Origin: Pseudaeromonas aegiceratis
GTDB taxonomy: Bacteria; Pseudomonadota; Gammaproteobacteria; Enterobacterales; Aeromonadaceae
Direction of reading: 5' to 3'
DNA length: 64,000 bases
Assembly: GCF_046254905.1 (NCBI RefSeq)
Contig: NZ_CP158016.1
Coordinates: 372,001 to 436,000 of the forward strand
The notes under the pieces are model-generated. The model was not told the DNA's origin. It saw only the letters and a list, made by a program, of their open reading frames with translations, and made no database searches. Positions 38,640-47,056 of this stretch are shown piece after piece (the first letter of the stretch is position 1; each line of letters starts with the position of its first letter). A program made the translations under genes and the position numbers.

Positions 38640-39956
38640 ATGCGTTACCCCGCCCCCCACAGTCAGGCCATGCTGGACGAGCTGGCCCGTTACGTCATCG
38701 CCGAACCCAAGCCCTTCGTGGTGGATCTGGCGGCCAGCCGCGGCATCTGGCTGGCCACCGTGGATGGCCAGCGCCTCATGGACTGGTGCGGCCTGTACGG
38801 CGCCCGGCTGCTGGGCTACAACCACCCGGGCCTGTCTGAGCCGGACTACCAGGCCCGCCTGCTGCTGGCGGCCAACAACAAGATGGCCAACCCCGACTTT
38901 CTCACCCCGGAGTGCCTGGCCTACTACCGGCTGCTGCACCGTCTGGCCCCCCGCTGCCTGGCGGACAAGCCGGTGGAGGTGTACGTGGTGAACTCAGGTG
39001 CCGAGGCGGTGGAGAACATGATGAAGTACTTCATCAACCTGCATCAGCAGAAGCTGCACGGCCAAGGCAAGGCGGTGGGGGCGCGGCGCTTCGTCTACTT
39101 CGATCAGGCCTTCCACGGCCGCACCGTGTTCGCCCTCAACGTCACCCAGCTGAGCAACGATCCCCTGGCCACCAGGGACTACCACGGCCTGACCCAGGGC
39201 AACCTGCAGCTGCCGTTCCCCGCCTGGGACGACCGCTTAAGTGACGCGGACAACGAGGCGGCCATCGACGACTGCCTGGCGCGGCTTCAAGGCTATCTGT
39301 GGGACTATGGCGACGAGATCGCCGGCCTCATCCTCGAGCCCTTGCAGGGGGCGGGGGGCCACCGGCTGGCGGCACCGCGCTTCTACCGCGCCCTGTCCGC
39401 GCTGTGCCATGAGCACGGGATCAGCTGGGGGCTGGATGAGGTGCAGACCGCCGGTGGCCAGTGCGGCGCCGTGTTCTGCATCGATCTGTTTGACATCCCG
39501 TACCCGCCCCAGGCGGTGGCCACCGCCAAGAAGTTCGGCAACGGCATCCTCTACATGCAGCAGTCCATGCAGGACGTGGGGGTGCTTGACTCAACCTGGG
39601 GCGGCACTCTGGCCGACATGGTGCGCTTTGTGCAAGAGTGGCACATAGTGGAGCGCGAGGCCCTGCTGGCGGCGGTGCCGGACAAGGCGGCGCACCTGGT
39701 GGCCGGCCTCAAGGTCCTGGTGGCCCGCTATCCGGAGCGCATCGGCAACGTGCGGGGCCTGGGGCTGTACCAGGGCTTCAGCCTGACCCGCCCCGAAGAC
39801 AAGGGCCGGCTCATCGAACGGGCCCTGGAGTGCGAAGATCTCTTGCTGCTGGGGGCCGGCCAGTCCAGCATCCGCTTCCGTCCGCCCCTGGATGTCAGCC
39901 TGGCGGAGATAGATCAGATGCTGGCCAAGCTCGAACGATTGCTATCCGGGTTATAG
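38640..39956 (+). CDS. class III aminotransferase, L-lysine 6-transaminase-like
   Basis: 438 residues. PLP-dependent fold type I enzyme; VNSGAEAVENMMKY binds the phosphate, GLDEVQTAGG carries the Asp that pairs with the PLP nitrogen, and AKKFGNG holds the Schiff-base lysine. The unusual N-terminus with WCGLYGARLLGYNHPGL and the AKKFGNG context resemble lysine-epsilon aminotransferases more than ornithine or GABA aminotransferases. The likely substrate (lysine or another omega-amino acid) is inferred. The stop codon lies 15 bases from the insertion sequence, so any native terminator was displaced. Confidence 0.75.
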   Translation: MRYPAPHSQAMLDELARYVIAEPKPFVVDLAASRGIWLATVDGQRLMDWCGLYGARLLGYNHPGLSEPDYQARLLLAANNKMANPDFLTPECLAYYRLLHRLAPRCLADKPVEVYVVNSGAEAVENMMKYFINLHQQKLHGQGKAVGARRFVYFDQAFHGRTVFALNVTQLSNDPLATRDYHGLTQGNLQLPFPAWDDRLSDADNEAAIDDCLARLQGYLWDYGDEIAGLILEPLQGAGGHRLAAPRFYRALSALCHEHGISWGLDEVQTAGGQCGAVFCIDLFDIPYPPQAVATAKKFGNGILYMQQSMQDVGVLDSTWGGTLADMVRFVQEWHIVEREALLAAVPDKAAHLVAGLKVLVARYPERIGNVRGLGLYQGFSLTRPEDKGRLIERALECEDLLLLGAGQSSIRFRPPLDVSLAEIDQMLAKLERLLSGL

Positions 39957-39971
39957 GTGCAAGATACAATC

Positions 39972-41023
39972 GGCCTTGTTGATCAAATCCATGGCTGGGA
40001 CAGCCGTGCCCCAACCCACGGCTGTTGCTTAGTTGAGCGGCTGACGAACAGGCATACCAAGCCCTATGACCTTGTTCATGACTTTCACCCCGGCCAGGAT
40101 CTCACCCACCTGGGCGTTGTAGCTGCGCAGGCTCAGCTTCGGTCTGATGAGTTGCTTGAAGCGATACATGGCCGTTTCAGCCTTTGAGCGCTGGTGATAA
40201 CCGGAGTCCCTTTTCCATTGCTTCAGTTCACCGGCCTTGAGCGCAGTAACCGCCTCGTTGCGGGGATGACCATCCTCCCAGAACCCGGCATTCTTTCTTG
40301 GTGGGATGCTGGCCTTGGCGCCCTTCTTTTGCAGCAACGCATGGCAGGCTCTGGTGTCATAAGCGCCATCGGCACTGACTTGCTCAATCTTGCGTCGCAG
40401 CGGATTGAGCAGCGTCGGCAGCACCTCGTTATCCGCCACGGTTTCCAAGCTGACTTCGGCTGCGACGACAGCATGGGTCGCCGCATCTACGGCCAGGTGA
40501 AGTTTGCGCCAGACTCGGCGCTTCTCCTTACCGTGCTTGCGAATTTTCCATTCGCCCTCGCCATAGACCTTGAGCCCGGTGGCATCAATGACCAAGTGGG
40601 CAACCGGGCCTTGGCTCGGTAGGCGGTACTTGATTTCGACCGTCTTGGCGCGCTTGCTGATGCAGCTGTAATCCGGCGACTGTAAGGGCACCTTCATCAG
40701 CTTGAACAGCGAGTTGATGAAGCCCTCCAAGGCACGCAGCGGTAGCTTGAATACTCCCTTGAACATCAGCGCAGTCTCAATGGCGGTGTCGCTGTAATGG
40801 AATCCCCGCCCTCGGCGGCCATGATGGGTCTGACAATGCCATTGTTGGATGGCTTGCGCATCCATCCAGACGGTCAACGAACCACGTTGCACTAGGGCTT
40901 GGTTGTACTGTTTCCAGTTGCTGATCTTGTGCTTGGACTTGCCCATCTGGCGCTCTGTCTGGTTGCTCTAAGCGATCAGATCACCGCTGAGGCAGATAGT
41001 TCCCTGATTTAGGCAACAAGGCC
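39972..41023. mobile_element. IS903-like insertion sequence (IS5 family)
   Basis: About 1052 bases. Left end GGCCTTGTTGATCAAATC and right end (read inward on the minus strand) GGCCTTGTTGCCTAAATC are imperfect terminal inverted repeats very close to those of IS903 (GGCTTTGTTGAATAAATC). One intact transposase gene fills the element. The 9-base flanks (GATACAATC and GTTTGAGGG) do not match, so no target duplication is seen. Confidence 0.93.
40029..40946 (-). CDS. IS903-like transposase
   Basis: 305 residues, DDE transposase of the IS5 family, IS903 group. N-terminus MGKSKHKISNWKQYNQALVQ parallels IS903. Catalytic residues lie in VIDATGLKVYGEGEW (D), SADGAYDT (D) and KAETAMYRFK (E). The frame is intact with no stop or frameshift, so the copy may be active. 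No accessory gene. Confidence 0.95.
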   Translation of the reverse strand: MGKSKHKISNWKQYNQALVQRGSLTVWMDAQAIQQWHCQTHHGRRGRGFHYSDTAIETALMFKGVFKLPLRALEGFINSLFKLMKVPLQSPDYSCISKRAKTVEIKYRLPSQGPVAHLVIDATGLKVYGEGEWKIRKHGKEKRRVWRKLHLAVDAATHAVVAAEVSLETVADNEVLPTLLNPLRRKIEQVSADGAYDTRACHALLQKKGAKASIPPRKNAGFWEDGHPRNEAVTALKAGELKQWKRDSGYHQRSKAETAMYRFKQLIRPKLSLRSYNAQVGEILAGVKVMNKVIGLGMPVRQPLN

Positions 41024-41507
41024 GTTTGAGGGCAGAATAAAGCCCTGAAGGTGGTAATATGAAGTTGATCTTAAAGAAGGTAAATCTGTTATAAAGGCAA
41101 TTGCTGATATTTTCCGCGTCGGGGATGACAGGCAGCTCGCCTAATAGTCAATGCCGGACAATTTAATCAAACCGATATGTGCCGACATGAATACTGCTTT
41201 GCAATGCAATTCACATGAAAAATACAGATCGTTTTTCTTGTCGTGAGGATGTGCCCTATAGCGTGACAAGCGTTATAAAAATAAATCGTTATTGGTCACT
41301 TATTGATCTGTTTGGCTTATTTGTTGATATAAATCATTTTTCCATGCGGGTATCGATACGATATTCAGTTTTCGTTAAGTAAAGACTCTACATTTACACA
41401 AAGTAGTGCTAGGGGATGGAACCTAAAAACTGCGCAGGGGTCACTTTGCTTTACGATGTTTATTTTTACTCAACTGAGTGTTTATACCGCATGAGGATTA
41501 GAAAACA
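41024..41507. other. AT-rich intergenic region after the IS
   Basis: 484 bases, clearly richer in A and T than the surrounding genes and without a credible gene. It must hold the promoter of the lipoprotein gene; CTCAACTGAG near 41470 is a short palindrome. The composition suggests acquired or poorly conserved DNA. Confidence 0.6.
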
Positions 41508-42029
41508 ATGGACAATAATATTAAAGCTGGTGCCGCTGCCGCATTGTTAGCGCTGTTGTTGGGTGGGTGCCAATCTACGGGAAGCGAATACGAAGCCAAC
41601 GCTTATACGGTGACTCAAGTCAATCAGAAGCAGGAAGCCAAGACGGTCAAAATTATTTCTGTTATGCCGGCGAAGGTGGCCGTGGATAATACCAAAGCCA
41701 AAAAATCGGCATCCACCCTTGGAACTTTGCTCGGTGCGGTAGCCGGTGCGGCCGTTGGTTATAACGTGGGTTCTGGTCAGTCTGCTGCTGGTACCGTAGC
41801 TGGCGGGGTCGCCGGTGGCGCGTTGGGGAATGCCGCTGCCGGTATGGTGGATGACAAGATCATGGTAGAGGGGGTCACCTTGGCATATAGCGAAAATAAC
41901 AAGGTTTATACCTCTACTCAGGTTGGGCGCAATTGTGAGTTCCAGCCTGGCATTGCCTTGATGGTGTCCACTGGTGCGGATGAAACCCGGATTCAACCCA
42001 ACGCAACCTGTCCTAAGACTGATGCCTGA
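41508..42029 (+). CDS. glycine-zipper outer-membrane-type lipoprotein
   Basis: 173 residues. Signal peptide with lipobox LLGGC (Cys at about residue 21). A glycine-zipper double segment (about residues 70-110: LLGAVAGAAVGYNVGSG and VAGGVAGGALGNAAAG) is of the SlyB/Pcp 2TM glycine-zipper type. Probably an envelope-integrity lipoprotein, though it is not close to SlyB. AGGAT precedes the ATG. It forms a pair with the next gene. Confidence 0.75.
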   Translation: MDNNIKAGAAAALLALLLGGCQSTGSEYEANAYTVTQVNQKQEAKTVKIISVMPAKVAVDNTKAKKSASTLGTLLGAVAGAAVGYNVGSGQSAAGTVAGGVAGGALGNAAAGMVDDKIMVEGVTLAYSENNKVYTSTQVGRNCEFQPGIALMVSTGADETRIQPNATCPKTDA

Positions 42030-42077
42030 TGAGTGCATTGATATTGTGCTTTTCAGTGTATTGAGTAAGGAAACACC

Positions 42078-42626
42078 ATGAAAAAACACATAAACGCAAC
42101 CTTGGCTGCCATGGCTGTGTTGCTGGCGGTTCCGGCACAGGCGGATGACCTGCAAGCGCAATTGATGGCGGTGGCTCAGGCGGAGCAAGATGGTCAGGCT
42201 CGCGAGGCGGCTAAGCAGGCCGCTGATGAGATGGCTCGTCAGAAGGCTGCCAAGGCTGCAGCAGCCGAACGTAAACGTCAGATATCGGCTGCCGCCGCAG
42301 CGAAAAAGGCGAAAGCAGCGCAACAAGCTGCAGTGGCTCAGGCGAAAGAGCAAGAGCGCCGTACCGATAAAAAGCGAGCGCAAGATTATGAAGATAAGCT
42401 GCGTGAACTGGAGTTGATGAAGGCCCAACTTGAACTGGAACGCATGAAAAAGCGTGTTGGCCGTGAAGACGATTATATCGATCAGGAGCTCAAGCGTGAG
42501 AGTGCGCGGACCGATGTTATTCAGTCAGAGGCAGACGCGACGCGGGATGTGGCGACTGGGACACGAGACTTACTCAGTAGTGAAGGAAAGGCCAGAGAGG
42601 AAGAAGCCAGCGGTTGGTTTAACTAA
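42078..42626 (+). CDS. periplasmic coiled-coil protein of unknown function
   Basis: 182 residues. Signal peptide ending VPAQA (residues about 1-22), then a long Ala/Lys/Gln/Glu-rich coiled coil (AAKAAAAERKRQ..KAAQQAAVAQAKEQERR) and a C-terminal part with SSEGKAREEEASGWFN. It recalls small uncharacterised periplasmic families such as DUF5384, but I cannot confirm that. Located 48 bases after the lipoprotein gene, so probably co-transcribed and acting at the cell envelope. Confidence 0.65.
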   Translation: MKKHINATLAAMAVLLAVPAQADDLQAQLMAVAQAEQDGQAREAAKQAADEMARQKAAKAAAAERKRQISAAAAAKKAKAAQQAAVAQAKEQERRTDKKRAQDYEDKLRELELMKAQLELERMKKRVGREDDYIDQELKRESARTDVIQSEADATRDVATGTRDLLSSEGKAREEEASGWFN

Positions 42627-42656
42627 AGGCAATTATTGACCCATCAGAAATCAAGG

Positions 42657-42679
42657 AAGGGGGCTACGCCCCCTTTTTT
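42657..42679. terminator. terminator between convergent genes
   Basis: Stem AAGGGGG / CCCCCTT extended by a C-G pair, loop TAC, then TTTTTT on the plus strand. Ends the lipoprotein/coiled-coil transcript; the yeiH stop lies 2 bases further. Confidence 0.85.
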
Positions 42680-42680
42680 C

Positions 42681-43667
42681 TTAGCCGATCAACAGCCGGT
42701 TGAGGCCGTAGCCGCCCACCATCAGCAGCACAAACAGGCCGGCGGCCAGCAGCAGGGGCTTGACCCCGGCGGCCTTGAGGGTCTGCCAGCGGGTGTGCAG
42801 CCCCAGGGCGGCCATGGCCATGGCCAGGGTCAGCTGGCTGGCGATGCCCAGCCCCTGGTGCAGGGTGGCGGGCATGGTCACCCAGGTGTTGATGCCGGCG
42901 GCCAGGATGAAGCCCAGCACGAACCAGGGAATGGTGAGGCGGGCGCGCTGACCGTCCGGCTCGCCCTGACGGCGGCTCAGGTAGGCGCTCAGCAGCATGA
43001 TGAAGGGGGCCAGCATCATCACCCGGATCAGCTTGACGATCACGGCGTTCTGCAGCGCCTCGCCCCCCACCGACTGGCCGGCCGCCACCGCCTGGGCCAC
43101 CTCGTGGATGGTGCTGCCGATGTAGATGCCGTACTGGCCCTGACTCAGGTGCAGAAAGTGGTAGAGGTAGGGGTGGGTGAACATGGCCAGGGTACCGAAC
43201 AGCACCACGGTCGCCACCGCCACAGTAATGTCCCGCTGCTTGGGTTTGATCACCGACTCCGCCGCCATGATGGCCGCCGCACCGCAGATGGCGCTGCCCA
43301 CCGAGGTGAGCATGGCCAGATCCGGCTCCAGCTTGAGCAGGCGGATCCCCACCCAGGTGCCCACCAGGAAGATGGTACTCACCACGATGGCGTCCACCAC
43401 CAGGGCCTGCCAGCCCACCGCCACCAGCTGGTGAAAGTTGAGGCCGAAGCCGAAGAGGATGATGCCCAGGCGCAGCAGCTTCTGCTGGCTGAAGCGGCTG
43501 AAGGCCTCCTCGCCGGCGGAGGGGGTGCGGCGCAGCAGGTGGCCGGCGGCGATCCCCAGGACGATGGCCAGGGGCAGGGCGCTCAAGCCCAGCTGGGCGA
43601 CGGCGGGCACCTTGGCCAGCCCCAGGGCGGCCAGAGAGATAAGGGGCAGCAGCAGATAGAGGTTCAT
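42681..43667 (-). CDS. yeiH: YeiH-type putative sulfate/sulfite exporter
   Basis: 328 residues, about nine to ten transmembrane helices, UPF0324/YeiH family. Conserved segments GIILFGFGLNFHQL, SVGSAICGAAAIMA and STIHEVAQAVAAG are present. The family is annotated as sulfate exporter, but the substrate is poorly established. Divergent from a LysR gene, as yeiH is from yeiE in enterobacteria. Confidence 0.85.
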   Translation of the reverse strand: MNLYLLLPLISLAALGLAKVPAVAQLGLSALPLAIVLGIAAGHLLRRTPSAGEEAFSRFSQQKLLRLGIILFGFGLNFHQLVAVGWQALVVDAIVVSTIFLVGTWVGIRLLKLEPDLAMLTSVGSAICGAAAIMAAESVIKPKQRDITVAVATVVLFGTLAMFTHPYLYHFLHLSQGQYGIYIGSTIHEVAQAVAAGQSVGGEALQNAVIVKLIRVMMLAPFIMLLSAYLSRRQGEPDGQRARLTIPWFVLGFILAAGINTWVTMPATLHQGLGIASQLTLAMAMAALGLHTRWQTLKAAGVKPLLLAAGLFVLLMVGGYGLNRLLIG

Positions 43668-43713
43668 GGCACAGACTCCACAATAAGATGAGGGGATTTT
43701 CCTGGCGCCAAGA

Positions 43714-43741
43714 ACTTAAGTAAAATGGATGCTTCTTAAGT
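43714..43741. promoter_or_regulatory. paired palindromes in the yeiH-lysR intergenic region
   Basis: ACTTAAGT (43714-43721) and TCTTAAGT (43734-43741) are short palindromes with CTTAAG cores spaced exactly 20 bases apart (two helical turns), between two divergent genes. This is what a LysR dimer-of-dimers operator could look like. Predicted, not known. Confidence 0.55.
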
Positions 43742-43760
43742 AGATCATTAGGTAAATCGA

Positions 43761-44639
43761 ATGATAAACCTGACCCTGCGCCAACTGCGGCTGTTCGAGG
43801 CCATCGCCCGCCTGGGCACCCTGACCCGGGCGGCGGGCGAGCAGGCCATCAGCCAGTCGGCGGCCAGCCAGGCCATCAAGGAGCTGGAAAGCGGCCTGGG
43901 CTATGACCTGTTTCACCGGGTGGGACGGGAGCTGGTGCCGTCTGAGGCGGCCCAGGCGGTGCTGCCCCGGGTGCAGCAGCTGCTGGCCCTGGCGGATGGC
44001 CTGGGGGATCCCAGCGGCGCGGCCATGGGCGGCCCCTTGCGCCTGGCGGCCAGCGTCACCATCGCCAGCTACTTGCTGCCCTGGCTGCTGGCCCGCTTCC
44101 TGGAACAGCATCCTGCGGTGGAACCGGCGGTGCGCATCAGCAATACCGCCGGGGTGATCCGCGAGCTGGAACAGGGCTGGGCCCATATGGGGCTTATCGA
44201 GGGGCCGGCCCGGCACAGCCAGCTGCAGCTAACCCCCTGGCGCACCGACCGGCTGGCGGTGTTCTGCCGGCCGGATCACCCCCTGGCCAATCAGGCGGCG
44301 ATCGGCCTGGCGGAGCTGGCCCAGGCTCGCTGGGTGGTGCGGGAGGAGGGGTCCGGCACCCGGCGGGTGCTGGACGATGCGGCGGCCAAGCTGGGGCTGC
44401 CGTTGACGGTGGCCCTGGCCCTCAACCGTCAGGAGGCCATCAAGCAGTCGGTGAAGGCGGGGCTGGGGATCGGCTGCCTGTCGGAGCTGTCGGTGGCCCA
44501 GGAGGTGGCGCGGGGCGAGCTGTGCCTGCTGGCGACGCCTCTGCCCCTGACCCGCACCTTCAGCCTGGTGAGCTGGCCGGACGAACGCCAGCCGCCCCTG
44601 GTGCGAGCCCTGCTGGCCTTCTTGCAGGCCGAGGGTTAG
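43761..44639 (+). CDS. LysR-family regulator (YeiE-like)
   Basis: 292 residues. N-terminal winged helix-turn-helix (residues about 3-62, SQSAASQAIKELESGLGYDLFHR), C-terminal periplasmic-binding-like effector domain. Divergent from yeiH, matching the yeiE/yeiH arrangement in enterobacteria, where YeiE responds to sulfite. Likely controls yeiH and itself through the intergenic palindromes. Ligand not determinable here. Confidence 0.85.
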   Translation: MINLTLRQLRLFEAIARLGTLTRAAGEQAISQSAASQAIKELESGLGYDLFHRVGRELVPSEAAQAVLPRVQQLLALADGLGDPSGAAMGGPLRLAASVTIASYLLPWLLARFLEQHPAVEPAVRISNTAGVIRELEQGWAHMGLIEGPARHSQLQLTPWRTDRLAVFCRPDHPLANQAAIGLAELAQARWVVREEGSGTRRVLDDAAAKLGLPLTVALALNRQEAIKQSVKAGLGIGCLSELSVAQEVARGELCLLATPLPLTRTFSLVSWPDERQPPLVRALLAFLQAEG

Positions 44640-44659
44640 GCCGGGCTCAGCGGCCTAAC
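44635..44659. terminator. hairpin between convergent lysR and glycerate kinase genes
   Basis: Stem GTTAGGCCG / CGGCCTAAC with a 7-base loop overlapping both stop codons. No T-run on either side, so it may be an mRNA 3'-end stabiliser rather than a terminator. Confidence 0.4.
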
Positions 44660-45780
44660 GCCCAGACGGCGGCCAGATTACGAGCGGTGCGCCTGAGGTT
44701 TTCTTCGGCGCAGAGCAGCGCCTCGGCCAGCTCCATGGGTCTGTCCACTATGGCAAACAGTGCGGCTATGCCCTCGGCATAGAGGGCCTGGTGGCCCGGT
44801 CCCAGGCAGCCCGCCAGGGCGATGACCGGCACCCCCTTGGCCCGGGCCAGACGGGCGACGCCCAGGGGCACCTTGCCGTACAGGGTCTGGCCATCCAGTC
44901 GTCCTTCGCCGGTGATCACCAGATCCGCCCCCTCCAGCACCTCATCCATCTCCAGGGCCTGCAGCACCAGCTCGATGCCGGGTGTCAGCTGCGCGCCCAG
45001 CAGGCCCGCCAGGGCCGCTCCCATGCCGCCGGCGGCACCGGCGCCGGGCAGCAGTGTCACCTCCCGGCCCAGCTGGGAGCCGATGCAGGCGGCGTAGTGG
45101 GCCAGGTTGGCATCCAGCTGGGCCACCATCTCCGGCGTGGCGCCCTTCTGCGGGCCGAACACCTGGGAGGCCCCTTGCGGGCCGCACAAGGGGTTATCCA
45201 CGTCGCAGGCCACCTGCAGATCCAGCGTCGCCAGCCGGGGATCCAGCCCGCTCAGGTCGATGCTGGCCAGGTCGGCCAAGGCGCCGCCGCCAGGCCCCAG
45301 GCTGGCCCCCTCGTCGTCCAGCAGCCGGCCGCCCAGGGCCTGGATCAGGCCTGCGCCGCCGTCGTTGGTGGCGCTGCCGCCGATGCCCAGGATGAGTCGG
45401 CTCACTCCCAGATCCAGGGCCTGGCGGATCAGCTCACCTGTGCCGTAGCTGGTGGTGAGCAAGGGATTGCGCCGGGCCAGCGGCACCAGAGGCAGGCCGG
45501 AGGCGGCCGCCATCTCCATGACGGCGCAGCGTCCGCCGCCCAGCAGGCCGAAGACGGCGGTCACCGGCTCCCCCAGGGGCCCCGTCACCACCGCCTCTCT
45601 GAGTTCGCCACCACTGGCCGCCACCAGGGCCTCCACCGTGCCCTCGCCGCCGTCGGCCAGGGGCCGCAGCAGGTACTGGGCCTGGGGCAACACCTGGGCA
45701 AAGCCCGCGGCGATGGCCCGGGCCACCGCCGGCGCCGCCAGGCTCTCCTTAAAGGCATCGGGGGCGATCACTATCTTCAT
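44647..45780 (-). CDS. garK: glycerate 2-kinase (GarK/GlxK type)
   Basis: 377 residues. Phosphorylates glycerate to 2-phosphoglycerate. Typical blocks IAPDAFKESLAA, RPLADGGEGTVEAL, GIGGSATNDGGAG and TGEGRLDGQTLYGK are all present. Stands alone, with no glycolate or tartronate genes next to it, so the pathway supplying glycerate is not evident. The gene name is by family; GarK and GlxK cannot be distinguished here. Confidence 0.9.
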   Translation of the reverse strand: MKIVIAPDAFKESLAAPAVARAIAAGFAQVLPQAQYLLRPLADGGEGTVEALVAASGGELREAVVTGPLGEPVTAVFGLLGGGRCAVMEMAAASGLPLVPLARRNPLLTTSYGTGELIRQALDLGVSRLILGIGGSATNDGGAGLIQALGGRLLDDEGASLGPGGGALADLASIDLSGLDPRLATLDLQVACDVDNPLCGPQGASQVFGPQKGATPEMVAQLDANLAHYAACIGSQLGREVTLLPGAGAAGGMGAALAGLLGAQLTPGIELVLQALEMDEVLEGADLVITGEGRLDGQTLYGKVPLGVARLARAKGVPVIALAGCLGPGHQALYAEGIAALFAIVDRPMELAEALLCAEENLRRTARNLAAVWALGR

Positions 45781-45890
45781 GGCGACTCCGGTTGGGCTGA
45801 GATAAACCGAGGCTCAGTGTAGCGGCTCGCCCGCCCCCGGCGGGGTGATGGCGGGCGAGGTTTTAGTGGCGCAGAGCGTCGCAATAAGAA

Positions 45891-45908
45891 AGGGGGCTGG
45901 CGCCCCCT
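45891..45908 (-). terminator. porin gene terminator
   Basis: On the minus strand AGGGGGC-GCCA-GCCCCCT followed by TTCTT; intrinsic terminator 27 bases after the porin stop. Confidence 0.8.
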
Positions 45909-45934
45909 GCTGATCACGGATATTGCGGCTGGTC

Positions 45935-46990
45935 TTAAAAGTCGTAGCGCATGGCCAGTTGCATGTCGTCCTTGGCGTCGGTGAGCTGACCGCTGACGTC
46001 CTTGAACTGATCCTCCGCCCCGCGGTTGTTGAGGCGGTATTCGGCGGCCACGCTAAGCTGACGGTTGAACTGGTACTTGGCTCCCAGGGTGACATAGTCC
46101 ACCGGGTGGAAGCTGCCGCCGCTGTGGCTGACGTCCATCATGTTCCACAGGGTCATCAGGCTGATCTTGTTTGCGAACTTGTAGCCCAGGGCGGCTTCGT
46201 AGCCGTCGTGGTCATAGCCCACCTTGTACCAGTCCGAGCCCTTGCCGTAGTTGAAGGCGGCGTAGAGGGCGCCGTCGTCGTACTTGGCCCCCAGGATCCA
46301 CAGCTTGGCATCGGCCTCGTCGCCCTGCTGACCCAGGGTGTAGCTGGTGCCCAGGCTCAGGCTGGACAGCAGATCGTAGGTGATGGCGGCCCCCAGGGCG
46401 CTGTTGTCGGTGTCGCCATAGCTGTCGCTGTCCTCATCGTAGCTGTCCTTGGTGGTGCGCAGCTTATAGTCCAGATCCAGTTTGGCCTGACCCAGGCTGA
46501 CGACGTAGTTGAGCACGTCGGAGGCCCGCTTGGTGCCGAACTTGTCCACCCCTTCCCCCACGCCATGGTTACCATAGCCATCGGTGACGGCCACGTCGGT
46601 CCAGGCGGTGGTGAGGATGGCGGCGCCGTTCTGCCGGCCGTAGGTGAGGGTGCCCCAGGCGCCGGTGACACCGCCGAAGGCGAAGCGGGTGTTGAGGCTG
46701 CTGTCGCTCTCGCTCTCCACCGTGGTGCCCTTCTTGTTGCCTATGTTCAGCTGGGCCTCGTAGGTGCCCAGGGCGCTGAGGCTGTCGCTGATCTTGGCCT
46801 TGCCCTGGGCGCCGAAGCGAAACCAGGTGTTGGAGCCGTAAAACTCGCTGGCCCGATCGTCGCCGAAGAAGTGGCCGGCGTAGGCTCGGCCGGTGAGATC
46901 CAGGGTCCCTTCCGGGGTGTTGAGCACAGAAACCGCGTAGACGTCTCCGGTGGCCGCTGTCAGCAGGGCCACTGCAATGATTTTTTTCAT
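45935..46990 (-). CDS. outer-membrane porin, general-porin fold
   Basis: 351 residues. Signal peptide MKKIIAVALLTAATGDVYA and a C-terminal phenylalanine (RYDF) as expected for a Bam-assembled 16-strand trimeric porin. N-terminal GTLDLTGRAYAGHFFGDD and the acidic loop (SYDEDSDSYGDTDN) resemble Vibrio/Aeromonas OmpU-type porins. It lies 66 bases after modA and is read in the same direction, so it may be co-expressed with the molybdate binding proteins, though it could also have its own promoter. Confidence 0.88.
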   Translation of the reverse strand: MKKIIAVALLTAATGDVYAVSVLNTPEGTLDLTGRAYAGHFFGDDRASEFYGSNTWFRFGAQGKAKISDSLSALGTYEAQLNIGNKKGTTVESESDSSLNTRFAFGGVTGAWGTLTYGRQNGAAILTTAWTDVAVTDGYGNHGVGEGVDKFGTKRASDVLNYVVSLGQAKLDLDYKLRTTKDSYDEDSDSYGDTDNSALGAAITYDLLSSLSLGTSYTLGQQGDEADAKLWILGAKYDDGALYAAFNYGKGSDWYKVGYDHDGYEAALGYKFANKISLMTLWNMMDVSHSGGSFHPVDYVTLGAKYQFNRQLSVAAEYRLNNRGAEDQFKDVSGQLTDAKDDMQLAMRYDF

Positions 46991-47056
46991 GTGGATTCCT
47001 TGTTGGAGGGTTACATCAAGATGGCCACCGGCGTCCTGCCGGTGGCCGGGTTATCG

